Positions 51,560 through 59,922 of a stretch of 64,000 nt of DNA are shown here, one piece after another. A program made the position numbers and the translations under genes. A model generated the notes under the pieces. The model was not told where the DNA came from. It saw only the letters and a program-made list of their open reading frames with translations, and made no database searches. Position 1 is the first letter of the stretch. Each line of letters opens with the position of its first letter. The stretch spans positions 109,345-173,344 of the forward strand of contig NZ_JAMBOL010000005.1 in NCBI RefSeq assembly GCF_023715605.1, in the 5' to 3' direction. The stretch comes from Halalkalibacter oceani (GTDB lineage Bacteria; Bacillota; Bacilli; Bacillales; Bacillaceae_D).

Positions 51560-53059
51560 ATGCTAGAGGGATTATTGACTGGTGTGGTCAGTGTTCTTGA
51601 TCCAATGAACCTGTTCGTTTTGCTGGTCGCTGTATTTGTTGGTTTCCTTGGTGGAGCGATGCCGGGGATTAGCGGAACGATGCTAATTATCATTTTGTTG
51701 CCTGTCACATATGGCATGGGAACAGAGCCAGCTTTCCTGCTGTTAACGGGGATTTATGCGTCAGCTGTTTTCTCGGGGCTGATCAGCGCGATTTTATTTA
51801 GAACGCCGGGAACTCCTGAAGCGATCGTGACGGTGTTTGACGGTTATCCAATGACGAAGAAAGGAAAGGCCGGTCAGGCGCTCGGTATCGGGATTTTAAG
51901 CTCGGTCATTGGTGGGGTCGCCGGCTGTATTGCCTTGATTTTCCTGACGCCGCCGTTAGCGACATTTGCCTTGAACTTCTCGTCACCTGAGTTCTTTGCT
52001 TTAGCGGTACTTGGGCTGACTGTCGTCGCTTCATTAAGTGGCGGTGATTTAACGAGAGGATTAATTGGTGTATTGTTTGGATTGTTTATTGCCACAATCG
52101 GTATGGATTCCATGACCGGAACAGCCCGCTTTACGTTTGACTCAAGCAATCTTATGTCCGGAGTGGAGCTAATCCCGATTCTAATTGGATTATTTGCGAT
52201 TTCTGAAGTGCTGCGGAAAAGTGCGGAAGATCATACGATTAAGCAAAAGTTCCAAAAGGTGAAAACAAAAATCTTCGAAATGGCCATTTTTAAGCAAATT
52301 AGCAGTACTCTTGCCAGATCGTCTATTTTAGGTATTCTTGTCGGGATTCTGCCGGGAGTGGGAGCGACGACTGCATCGATGCTCAGCTATAGTGAAGCGG
52401 TTCGTTGGTCAAAGCGTCCGAAGAAAGAGTTCGGAACAGGGGTGCCGGAAGGAATTGCCGCACCTGAATCCGCGAATAACGCGGCGGCGATGGGAGCGAT
52501 GGTTCCGTTGCTCGCTCTTGGGATTCCGGGAAGTGCAACGACAGCGGTTATCCTCGGTGCATTTGTTCTTCATGGGCTTCAGCCTGGACCGATGCTTCTG
52601 ACGTCATCGGCAGAGCTTGTCTATACGATCTTTATCGGGCTATTAATTGTAAACCTTTCAATCCTGTTGTTTGCCAAGCCGTTTATCAAAATGTTCTCTT
52701 ACGTAATGAAAGTACCTTACACGGTATTAGGGCCATTAATCCTGATGCTCTGTATTATCGGTACATTCGCGGTTAGAAACTCTATTTTTGATATTTGGGT
52801 TATGTTTGTGTTTGGGATTATTGGATTCTTCCTTGAAAAATTAAAATTTCCATTGGCGACAGTCATCTTAGGTGTTGTGCTTGGACCGATCGGGGAAGCG
52901 GAATTCCGTCGTTCGTTAACGATGTCGGGCGGCGACTATTCAGTCTTTTTCACAAGACCGATCAGTGCAACATTATTGGCGTTGGCCGTGCTGGCACTAT
53001 TTGCTCCAGCGATAAAGAAGTTATTCACAAAATCAAAACCAGCAGCAGATGGGCAATAA
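51560..53059 (+). CDS. TctA-family large membrane subunit (TTT transporter)
   Basis: The 499-residue protein has about 11 to 12 membrane segments and the TctA signature regions GGAMPGISGTMLIIILLPVT, GILPGVGATTASMLSYSEAV and GIPGSATTAVILGAFVLHG. It is the transport channel driven by an ion gradient. With the binding lipoprotein and TctB it forms a complete tripartite tricarboxylate transporter; the substrate is a carboxylate not readable here. It follows tctB by 26 bases. Confidence 0.92.
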   Translation: MLEGLLTGVVSVLDPMNLFVLLVAVFVGFLGGAMPGISGTMLIIILLPVTYGMGTEPAFLLLTGIYASAVFSGLISAILFRTPGTPEAIVTVFDGYPMTKKGKAGQALGIGILSSVIGGVAGCIALIFLTPPLATFALNFSSPEFFALAVLGLTVVASLSGGDLTRGLIGVLFGLFIATIGMDSMTGTARFTFDSSNLMSGVELIPILIGLFAISEVLRKSAEDHTIKQKFQKVKTKIFEMAIFKQISSTLARSSILGILVGILPGVGATTASMLSYSEAVRWSKRPKKEFGTGVPEGIAAPESANNAAAMGAMVPLLALGIPGSATTAVILGAFVLHGLQPGPMLLTSSAELVYTIFIGLLIVNLSILLFAKPFIKMFSYVMKVPYTVLGPLILMLCIIGTFAVRNSIFDIWVMFVFGIIGFFLEKLKFPLATVILGVVLGPIGEAEFRRSLTMSGGDYSVFFTRPISATLLALAVLALFAPAIKKLFTKSKPAADGQ

Positions 53060-53104
53060 AGCTGATTTGCGATAGGAATGACTGTAGAAAGAAAGTGGTA
53101 ACGG

Positions 53105-53998
53105 GTGGGCATATTTTTTGAAGTCATTGTTCCAGTGTTGTTAGTGTTTGCGGTCGGCTTTGTTTTACAAAAGGCGAAAAAAATCGATACGAAGGCTATT
53201 TCAACTCTCGTTGTGTATATATTCATGCCATGTCTCGTTTTTCGGACTTTATACACGACGGAAGTGACCGTCCAATACGTTTATTTGATCGCCTTTAGCC
53301 TGCTGCTGTTGACATTAACAATCGTAACGGTGAAATTGTATGCGAAAATACGCAAACTGCCGTCATCGGTGGAAAGTGGATTGATTTTATCGACCGCTTT
53401 TATGAACGCCGGAAATTATGGCTCGCCGATCATTTTGTTTGCGTATGGAACCACTGCATTTGATTATGCCATTTCCTTTTATATTTTATCTTCAATTCTT
53501 TTAAATTCCGTTGGCCTTTATTATGCCGCCCGCGGAAACATGAATATGAAATTAGCGGTGAAGGCCGTCTTTACGATACCAGCGATTTATGCTGTGCTCG
53601 CTGCGGCATTGGTCAAGTTGTTTCGCTTGCAATTGCCGGAGAATATTTTTTCGATGGTATCATTTGTCGCTGACGCCTCAATACCATGTGTGATGGTTAT
53701 TTTGGGGATGCAGCTTGCACAAATAAAAGTGAAGAGCCTTCAATGGGAATACATTTCATTTGCTACGGTTATGAAGCTTGTCGTCGCACCGCTATTCGCC
53801 TTCGGGTTGACCCAATTGTTTACGCTGGATCCGCTTTTACAGAAGGTGTTGATTTTAACGGCGGCGATGCCGACAGCCTCAGCAGCTACAATCTTTGCTG
53901 TTCAATTTAATGCAGAGGCGAAGTTAGTTTCCGGTACGACATTTATTACGACTTTAGTAAGTATTATAACGATTACAGTGTTGATCTCGATTCTATGA
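53105..53998 (+). CDS. AEC-family transporter
   Basis: The 297-residue protein has ten membrane segments and the AEC (auxin efflux carrier-like) pattern: VLLVFAVGFVLQKAKKIDTK, then YIFMPCLVFRTLY and a FMNAGNYGSPIILFAYG motif. Bacterial members such as MleP move malonate, malate or other organic acids. It is the fifth gene of the carboxylate operon and could export or import a product. The GTG start at 53105 has a moderate site (GAAAGTGG). Confidence 0.85.
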   Translation: MGIFFEVIVPVLLVFAVGFVLQKAKKIDTKAISTLVVYIFMPCLVFRTLYTTEVTVQYVYLIAFSLLLLTLTIVTVKLYAKIRKLPSSVESGLILSTAFMNAGNYGSPIILFAYGTTAFDYAISFYILSSILLNSVGLYYAARGNMNMKLAVKAVFTIPAIYAVLAAALVKLFRLQLPENIFSMVSFVADASIPCVMVILGMQLAQIKVKSLQWEYISFATVMKLVVAPLFAFGLTQLFTLDPLLQKVLILTAAMPTASAATIFAVQFNAEAKLVSGTTFITTLVSIITITVLISIL

Positions 53999-54004
53999 TA
54001 AAGT

Positions 54005-54053
54005 TTGACTGTTATCAGAGTATTTTTTATCATAGAAACCAAGCTGGATCCAG
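54005..54053 (+). promoter_or_regulatory. gntR promoter and autoregulatory palindrome
   Basis: TTGACT (54005-54010) and TATCAT (54028-54033) are 17 bases apart, an almost ideal SigA promoter. CTGGATCCAG (54044-54053) lies over the expected start of transcription. The same palindrome is found before the PdxA-like gene. Confidence 0.78.
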
Positions 54054-54084
54054 TGTTCAGTGGTTTGGGGAAGGAGGATGACAA

Positions 54085-54756
54085 GTGCAGTTTGAATTGG
54101 CGCAGCCTTTATATAAACAGGCATATGACAGAATTAAACATCTGATTTTAACAGGCGAATTGAAGCCAGGATCAAAGGTAATTGTTTCAAAGCTTGCTAA
54201 AGAATATCAGGTTAGTAGAACACCGCTTCGCGAAGCATTAAGGCAGCTCCAAAAAGAGGGGCTTCTTATTCAAAATCATTTAGGTACGAGAGTGGTTTCG
54301 ATTAATTTAACCGATTATGAAGAGCTTTACTTCTGCCGGTTATTATTAGAGAAACAAGTGATGAGTATGGTGGTCGACGAAATAACAGCTGAGAGCTTAG
54401 AGAAAGCGGAAGAAATTTTGGCTCAGGCACGTAACGCTTTGAAAAATGAAAACCATTTGGATATTTTAACGTTGAATACCCAGTTTCATGAAGTCTTCTA
54501 TCATACATGTTCTAATAGAAGATTAGTGCAAATGCTTGAACATGTTCGTTCTCTGCTTCTCATTTATCGGGCGAATGCTCTGAAATACACAGCCTACAAT
54601 CGCGAAGTAACCGAAGAGCATGCGAAGATCCTTGAAGCGGTTGAAGAACGGGATGTTCATAAAGCAATCGAAGCGATTGAAACTCATGTGAATAATGATA
54701 TGAATCGCGGCCGGATTATTTTCACGAAAAAAGAAGATTTGGCAGAGTCGAACTAA
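54085..54756 (+). CDS. GntR-family (FCD) transcriptional regulator
   Basis: The 223-residue protein has a GntR winged helix (YDRIKHLILTGELKPGSKV, then SKLAKEYQVSRTPLREALRQ and LQKEGLLI) and an FCD effector domain (about 80-215) with the metal-binding His set (N-x-x-FHEVFYHTCSNRRL and H of ETHVNND). GntR/FCD proteins sense carboxylates. GTG start follows AAGGAGG. The gene separates the transporter part from the CoA-transferase part of the region, and its palindrome occurs at two promoters, so it is the likely local regulator. Confidence 0.9.
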   Translation: MQFELAQPLYKQAYDRIKHLILTGELKPGSKVIVSKLAKEYQVSRTPLREALRQLQKEGLLIQNHLGTRVVSINLTDYEELYFCRLLLEKQVMSMVVDEITAESLEKAEEILAQARNALKNENHLDILTLNTQFHEVFYHTCSNRRLVQMLEHVRSLLLIYRANALKYTAYNREVTEEHAKILEAVEERDVHKAIEAIETHVNNDMNRGRIIFTKKEDLAESN

Positions 54757-54816
54757 TAGATAGAGAGAAACATAGCAAGAAGGTAAGCGTTCCCAAAAAA
54801 AGTGGAGGTGACAGAA

Positions 54817-56028
54817 ATGTCAGCATTAAAAGGAATGAAAATTTTAGATGCATCGCAAATTATGGCAGGACCTTATTGTACAATGGTGCTCAGCGATTTA
54901 GGAGCAGAGGTAACGAAAATTGAAAAATTAAACGGTGGAGATGATTCGCGCCAGATGGGGCCATATGTGAACGGCGAATCAACATGCTTTTTCCAAATTA
55001 ACCGCAATAAGAAAAGCGTCGGTCTGAACTTAAAAGAGCAGGAAGGAAAGGAAATCTTCTATAAGCTCGCGAAGGAAGCCGATGTCATTGTGGAAAACTA
55101 CCGCCCCGGCGTAACGAAATCATTGAAAATTGATTATGACACGATTAAAGAAATCAATCCGGGCATTATTTATTGCTCGATTTCCGGCTATGGCCAAAGT
55201 GGTCCATATGCCCATAAAGGCGGCTTTGATTTAGTTGCTCAGGGGATGACAGGCTTAATGAGCATGACCGGTGAACCTGGAAAGCGCCCATTGAAATCCG
55301 GTATCGCGGTATATGATATCGGTGCCGGTATCACAGCGGCTTATTCGATTCTCGCTGCTTACGTTCATAAGCTGCAAACAGGTAAAGGACAGCATGTTGA
55401 TGTTTCACTTGTTGAGTCCGGCTTACCATGGTTTATCTGGGAAGCAGCGGCTTACTTTGCCAACGGAACGCTTCCAGAACCAACAGGCTGGAGACACCGT
55501 GTATCAGCTCCGTATCAGGCATTAAAAACACAAGACGGCTATTTGATGCTTGGTTGCGCGAATCAACGGACATGGGAAGCGTTTTGCCGCCTTGTCATTG
55601 AAAAGCCGGAATGGATCGAAGACCCGCGCTTCAAAACGAATACAGACCGGCATGACAATGTCGAAGAGCTTGAAGAAATGATTGAAGAAATTTTTGCCGT
55701 CAACACAACGGATTATTGGGTGAAAAAATGTGAAGAAGCGAAGGTGCCGGCCGGCCCGATTAATAACTTCGCCCAGGCGGTTGAAGATGAACATTATTTA
55801 GCAAGAGATATGATTCAAGAGGTGGAACATCCGGTAATTGGGAAGATGAAAACAATTGGTCCGGCATCGAAGTTTTCTGAAACGCCTGGACAAATTAAAT
55901 CAGCTGCCCCTACTCTTGGCCAGCACTCTGCTGAAGTGTTAGCAGCATTAAATTACACGCCGGAGCAAATTAAAGAGCTTGAAGAGAAAGGAATTATCAA
56001 CAGCGGCAAAGAAGAAGTAAAGAGTTAA
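54817..56028 (+). CDS. Class III (CaiB/BaiF) CoA-transferase
   Basis: The 403-residue protein shows the family III start LKGMKILDASQIMAGPYCTM, then LGAEVTKIEK, ENYRPGVTKSLKIDYDTIK and CSISGYGQSGPYAHKGGFDL, where the Asp of GGFDL is the expected catalytic residue. These enzymes move CoA between organic acids such as oxalate, carnitine, succinate or itaconate. ATG at 54817 has GGAGGTGA upstream. It probably activates the acid taken up by the TTT transporter. No enoyl-CoA hydratase, lyase or decarboxylase is nearby. Confidence 0.9.
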   Translation: MSALKGMKILDASQIMAGPYCTMVLSDLGAEVTKIEKLNGGDDSRQMGPYVNGESTCFFQINRNKKSVGLNLKEQEGKEIFYKLAKEADVIVENYRPGVTKSLKIDYDTIKEINPGIIYCSISGYGQSGPYAHKGGFDLVAQGMTGLMSMTGEPGKRPLKSGIAVYDIGAGITAAYSILAAYVHKLQTGKGQHVDVSLVESGLPWFIWEAAAYFANGTLPEPTGWRHRVSAPYQALKTQDGYLMLGCANQRTWEAFCRLVIEKPEWIEDPRFKTNTDRHDNVEELEEMIEEIFAVNTTDYWVKKCEEAKVPAGPINNFAQAVEDEHYLARDMIQEVEHPVIGKMKTIGPASKFSETPGQIKSAAPTLGQHSAEVLAALNYTPEQIKELEEKGIINSGKEEVKS

Positions 56029-56064
56029 TCCGTTTTCATATTAATTCGAAAAGGTGGTAAGCAT

Positions 56065-56583
56065 ATGCTGCATAAACTTAAGGGACATTATCCAAGCGTT
56101 GATCCGAGCACGTATATTGCACCAGGAGCCCAGTTAATCGGAAATATTGAATTACAGGAGGACACGACTGTCTGGTTTAATGTTGTCATGCGCGGCGACA
56201 ATGAAAAGATCACAATTGGAAAAGGGTCGAATGTCCAGGACGGCACGGTCGTTCATGTCGATCCGGGTTATCCAGTGAACGTTGGTGAAAACGTGACGAT
56301 CGGCCATAACGTCATCTTGCACGGTTGCACAGTGAAGGATGGAGCGCTTATCGGAATGGGCGCGACAATTTTAAATGGCGCGGTCATTGGAGAGGGTGCA
56401 TTGGTTGCAGCCGGGGCGCTTGTTACAGAAGGAAAGGTCATCGAGCCTGGAATGCTCGTCGCCGGGGTACCGGCGAAAGCGATCCGTCAGCTTTCACCTG
56501 AGAATATTGAACGGGCGAAACACGGTGCTCATCATTATGTAGAGAACGGCGCGTTATATAAGAAAGAAAATGTAAGTGAATAA
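56065..56583 (+). CDS. Gamma carbonic anhydrase family protein
   Basis: The 172-residue left-handed beta-helix protein has hexapeptide repeats. It has the three zinc-ligand His at H64 (TVVHVDPG), H81 (IGHNVIL) and H86 (LHGC), and the closing helix RAKHGAHHYVENGALY. It resembles YrdA/PaaY proteins, which act as carbonic anhydrase or thioesterase. Its position after the CoA-transferase (36-base gap) supports a PaaY-like thioesterase role that rescues trapped CoA; this is inference. Confidence 0.88.
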   Translation: MLHKLKGHYPSVDPSTYIAPGAQLIGNIELQEDTTVWFNVVMRGDNEKITIGKGSNVQDGTVVHVDPGYPVNVGENVTIGHNVILHGCTVKDGALIGMGATILNGAVIGEGALVAAGALVTEGKVIEPGMLVAGVPAKAIRQLSPENIERAKHGAHHYVENGALYKKENVSE

Positions 56584-56585
56584 AT

Positions 56586-56729
56586 GAGGCTTGGATAAAA
56601 GGTTGTTTTTTTACCTTTTATCCAAGCCTCTAAGCAATGAGGAGCCGCCACGATCTTTTAAATCCCGGTGTGAGTGGGTTTCTCACAGCGGGATTGTGGC
56701 GAGTGGAGCCATTGCTCCTGAACGCTAAC
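56586..56729 (+). repeat. Terminator-linked long-hairpin repeat, copy E
   Basis: It begins with a perfect 17-bp terminator stem: GAGGCTTGGATAAAAGG (56586-56602) and CCTTTTATCCAAGCCTC (56624-56640). Next is a nested hairpin: AAGCAATG outside, GCCAC and GTGGC in the middle, ATCCCG-TGTGAG and CTCACA-CGGGAT inside, and CATTGCT closing. The first stem ends the gamma carbonic anhydrase transcript. Confidence 0.82.
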
Positions 56730-56735
56730 TGGTCT

Positions 56736-57071
56736 TTAATCCACGAGCTTGACCAGCATATGGGCGAGCATATGACGTTCTTCCTTGTTGCCGGCTCTCC
56801 ATAATTCCTGCAGCAATTTTTCCTCACGGTTTTGTGGCTCGACGTGATTGGAGAGATAGTCGCCGATTTTTTCGGCAGATAAAGCAAGCTGCTCTTCATT
56901 TAAACCGATTTTTTTTGCTAAATCGACCCGCTTGCTTAAATAGGCCTTAAAGTCTTCAAAGCTGGCTAAAATATCTTCGACGCGTTCTTGATCCATACGC
57001 TCAATTGCGTTATCCACCTTATTAAGCTTTACTTTCCCTTCTTTTGTGACGACGTGGTGCTGTTCACTCAT
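56736..57071 (-). CDS. DUF3243 family protein
   Basis: The 111-residue helical protein shows the DUF3243 core: SFEDFKAYLSKRVDLAKKIG, then SAEKIGDYLSNHVEPQNREE and LLQELWRAGNKEERHMLAHM, as in B. subtilis YmfJ. The N-terminal 30 residues (VTKEGKVKLNKVDNAIERMD) are extra. The family function is unknown; members are small cytoplasmic proteins in spore formers. AGGAGGCGCTCCC precedes the ATG on the minus strand. It is monocistronic and convergent with the repeat-terminated operon. Confidence 0.83.
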   Translation of the reverse strand: MSEQHHVVTKEGKVKLNKVDNAIERMDQERVEDILASFEDFKAYLSKRVDLAKKIGLNEEQLALSAEKIGDYLSNHVEPQNREEKLLQELWRAGNKEERHMLAHMLVKLVD

Positions 57072-57197
57072 GGGAGCGCCTCCTTGTAAAAAAATGTACT
57101 TAGTTCTTACTATCCCTTCTTTTGCTGAAACTAAACATTCGAATCACAGTATTTATAGATAAAGCGTCTGATAAATAAGAGTTTTCCGATTGTTTCG

Positions 57198-57255
57198 TTG
57201 ACGAAGGGATTGATCAGGCGTAAAATTAAAAAGTATGCTTATGAAAGCGTTATCT
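57198..57255 (+). promoter_or_regulatory. Promoter with downstream cre for the dehydrogenase operon
   Basis: TTGACG (57198-57203) and TAAAAT (57221-57226) are 17 bases apart. TGAAAGCGTTATCT (57242-57255) matches the cre consensus TGWAANCGNTNWCA except at the last base and lies just after the predicted start of transcription, where CcpA can block elongation. Confidence 0.7.
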
Positions 57256-57285
57256 TAATGGGTGTAGAGAGAAAGGATGATAGTG

Positions 57286-58272
57286 ATGGCAAAAACAATG
57301 AAGGCCGCGATTTATCAAGGACCGGAATCGATCACGACTGAGCAGGTAAACCTTCCTGATGTGCCAGAAGGCTGGTGCTTGATGAAAGTCTCTTATTGCG
57401 GGATCTGCGGTACGGATTTGAATATTTACGGAGGGGGACATCCGCGGGCGACGGCGCCGCTTATTATGGGACATGAACTGGCCGGCCATATTTATGATCA
57501 CCCTTCGATTGCAGATGGCAGGGCGGTAACGGTTAATCCTCTTTTATATTGCGGGGAATGCAAGCCTTGTCGTGAAGGAATTCCCCATGTCTGCGAATCG
57601 CTAAGGCTTGTCGGAATTGATCGGGACGGGGGAATGGCTGAATATGTGACGGTACCGAATGAACAGGTGATTCCATTGCCTGAAGGGATGTCCTTGAAGG
57701 CAGGTGCACTGGTGGAGCCATTTGCTGTCGCCGTTCATTCTGTGAGGGAGTCCCGCTTTAAAGGAGGGGACGAGGTTACTGTTTTTGGAGCGGGACCAAT
57801 CGGCCTTTGTATTTCGCTCGTTTTGCAATTTTTCGGGGCGAAGCGTGTTACCGTCGTGGAAGTGAATCAGTTCAGACGGGAGCTTGCAGAGAGACTCGGC
57901 TTCCACACAGTCGATCCGGCGACCGCGACTATCCCTAAAAATGATTTGGTGTTTGATTGCGCTGCTCATCCTTCCGTAGCTGAGAGGCTGGTGGATGTCA
58001 CTCACGTCAAGGGAGAAATTATGCTGATCGGCACGTATAAAAAGCCGACGCCGCTCGATTTACAAAATGTAAACTTTAAAGAGCTTACCCTTAAAGGAGC
58101 CAGAGTTTATACGGACAAAGATTTTACAGTTGCTGCCGCGTTGCTCCATCAGCATGAAGAAGCGTTGCAGCTGATTACAAATGTCGAACCTGTCGAGCAG
58201 ACTGCCCGCTTATTTAAAGAATTAAAAGCCGGCGGTGACATGGTCAAAGCTCTGATTTCATTTTCTGAATAA
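57286..58272 (+). CDS. Zinc-dependent medium-chain dehydrogenase
   Basis: The 328-residue protein has catalytic zinc ligands C41 and H63/E64 (MGHELAG), structural Cys C89, C92, C95 and C103, and the NAD-binding GAGPIG motif. It resembles L-threonine/sorbitol-type dehydrogenases acting on sugar acids or polyols. The start at 57286 has GAAAGGATG upstream. It lies 28 bases before a KduD-like gene, and the two are under one cre-containing promoter. The pair probably interconverts a hexonate or related keto sugar acid. Confidence 0.83.
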   Translation: MAKTMKAAIYQGPESITTEQVNLPDVPEGWCLMKVSYCGICGTDLNIYGGGHPRATAPLIMGHELAGHIYDHPSIADGRAVTVNPLLYCGECKPCREGIPHVCESLRLVGIDRDGGMAEYVTVPNEQVIPLPEGMSLKAGALVEPFAVAVHSVRESRFKGGDEVTVFGAGPIGLCISLVLQFFGAKRVTVVEVNQFRRELAERLGFHTVDPATATIPKNDLVFDCAAHPSVAERLVDVTHVKGEIMLIGTYKKPTPLDLQNVNFKELTLKGARVYTDKDFTVAAALLHQHEEALQLITNVEPVEQTARLFKELKAGGDMVKALISFSE

Positions 58273-58300
58273 AGCGAGCCGGGGAAGGAGAATCATTCAT

Positions 58301-59056
58301 ATGAGTATGTTCGATATAAAAGGAAAAACAGCTTTAATTACCGGGGGGAACCGGGGACTAGGTAAGGCGATTTCTTTGGCTTTTGCCGATGCAGGGGCGA
58401 ACATTGTTGTCGTCAGCCAATCAGGCCGGGCGGAAGAAGTTGTGGAAGCAGCAATGAAAAAAGGAGTACGAGCGGTTTCAATCCAGTATGACCTGAGCGA
58501 TACGAGCCACATGAAAGAGCTGGTCGACAAAGTGAATAAGGAAGCCGGTCATATTGATATTCTTGTCAATAACGCCGGTGTGCAAAGGCGTGCCCCTTCA
58601 GTGGAATTCAGTGAAGAAGATTGGGATTTGGTTCAGGCGGTCAATACAAAATCGGTTTTCTTCTTATGTCAGGCATTTGGCAAAGCGATGCTTGAACGCA
58701 AGCAAGGGAAAATTATTAATCTCGCCTCGTTGCTCTCGTTTCAAGGAGGGTTTACCGTTCCCGCTTATGCCGCCAGCAAAGGAGCCGTTGCCCAGTTTAC
58801 GAAATCGCTCGCAAACGAGTGGGCAAGTCAGGGTGTCAATGTCAACGCAGTGGCTCCAGGCTATATTGCGACGGATATGAATGAAGCACTGATCAACGAT
58901 CAAACGAGAAGCCGTCAGATTCTGGAGCGGATTCCCGCCGGAAGATGGGGCCAGCCGGAAGACATCGCCGGAGCCGTACTCTATTTAGCAACACCAGCTG
59001 CCAATTACGTCCACGGAGAAGTCATCGTAGTCGACGGCGGCTGGATGGGAAGGTAA
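58301..59056 (+). CDS. SDR oxidoreductase, KduD/gluconate 5-dehydrogenase-like
   Basis: The 251-residue short-chain dehydrogenase has the NAD motif TGGNRGLG (14-21), NNAG (90-93) and the catalytic triad S143, Y156 and K160. Family-specific phrases (INLASLLSFQGGFTVPAYAASK; RIPAGRWGQPEDIAGA; VVDGGWMGR) fit 2-dehydro-3-deoxy-D-gluconate 5-dehydrogenase and gluconate 5-dehydrogenase. It acts with the preceding zinc dehydrogenase. No KduI, kinase or aldolase is in the window, so the pathway is partial here. Confidence 0.88.
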   Translation: MSMFDIKGKTALITGGNRGLGKAISLAFADAGANIVVVSQSGRAEEVVEAAMKKGVRAVSIQYDLSDTSHMKELVDKVNKEAGHIDILVNNAGVQRRAPSVEFSEEDWDLVQAVNTKSVFFLCQAFGKAMLERKQGKIINLASLLSFQGGFTVPAYAASKGAVAQFTKSLANEWASQGVNVNAVAPGYIATDMNEALINDQTRSRQILERIPAGRWGQPEDIAGAVLYLATPAANYVHGEVIVVDGGWMGR

Positions 59057-59132
59057 AGGAGTGTTGTCAAACACTCCTTTAAGCAATGAGAGGAACCGCC
59101 ACGAACTTGTGGCGAGTGGAGCATTGCTTAGT
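59055..59132 (+). repeat. Terminator plus long-hairpin repeat, copy F
   Basis: AAAGGAGTGTT (59055-59065) and AACACTCCTTT (59070-59080) form a perfect 11-bp terminator that overlaps the stop of the SDR gene. The conserved part AAGCAATGAGAGGAACC, GCCAC, then GTGGC, GAGTGGAG and CATTGCTTA follows directly and forms its own hairpin. Here the terminator stem has a different sequence from the other copies, yet the linked element is the same. Confidence 0.8.
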
Positions 59133-59164
59133 TTGCTGGAAAATGAGGAAAGGACATTGTCCTT

Positions 59165-59797
59165 TTACTGACCCGGCTCTTCCCGGAAAAAAAGAGTGCG
59201 GACCCGTTGAATGAAGCGGTGATTCTGTTTTTGTCCGATGTAAGCGTCGTACATCGCTTCGAGAGAAGTCCGATCAATCAAGTTTATTTTATTCGCCCGG
59301 GCGAGTTTAATCGCCGCTAAGGAAAACGAACGGTTCGTCACAATAACGAGCCGTGTAGCTTTGTATTTTTGCTTTAATGACATTACCTCTAAAACGGCCT
59401 GCTTATCGAGCGGGCCATTTTGCCGTTTGGCATGGACAACCGCTTTTACGCCCCGCTTTCGTAAAATAAGATCAGCAGTTCGTTTTTCATTTTTTTTCGG
59501 GCGGGTAACCGAATAGCCCTGACTTTGAAAAAGGGGAACAAGAAACTGCTGAAATTCCTGTTCTGTCATCTCATCAATATCGAGCAGAGAGCCGGATGGA
59601 TCAAGCAATTTGATCCGGGCTCCATTTTTCGCTATATGTCGAAGGCCAAGAAAGGTCAAAAGAGCAGAAAGCGTTAATCCAAATATCGTGTAGTCCAGAT
59701 GAAACAGCTGGACAAGGAGGAATGTCATAATAAACAGCACGACAGGAAGAAGAGCTGCCTTTTTTTTACGTGATGAATAGCCAACCAATAATCTCAC
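59165..59797 (-). CDS. Membrane-anchored Mrr-like restriction endonuclease fold protein (variant motif)
   Basis: The 210-residue protein has two membrane segments (about 15-55) and a cytoplasmic domain of the Mrr_cat/DUF2034 type from about 78. The expected PD-(D/E)XK residues are D109 (TADLIL) and, in the Q-x-K strand, H122-A-K124 (VVHAKR). Gln is thus replaced by His, so catalysis may be altered or lost. It is divergent from a paralogue at 59923 with the intact motif. The role is unknown; such proteins may act in defence or quality control at the membrane. Confidence 0.8.
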   Translation of the reverse strand: MRLLVGYSSRKKKAALLPVVLFIMTFLLVQLFHLDYTIFGLTLSALLTFLGLRHIAKNGARIKLLDPSGSLLDIDEMTEQEFQQFLVPLFQSQGYSVTRPKKNEKRTADLILRKRGVKAVVHAKRQNGPLDKQAVLEVMSLKQKYKATRLVIVTNRSFSLAAIKLARANKINLIDRTSLEAMYDAYIGQKQNHRFIQRVRTLFFREEPGQ

Positions 59798-59922
59798 TTC
59801 CTTTTAGCGTTTATTGGTAGTGTGCCCAGTCTTAGTCAGAATATGAGCTGAGATTTTGGCAAACGAATGTTTGCATCACTGCTGAAAAACGCATAAAATA
59901 TAGGAAGAAGGAGGCGAAAAAA

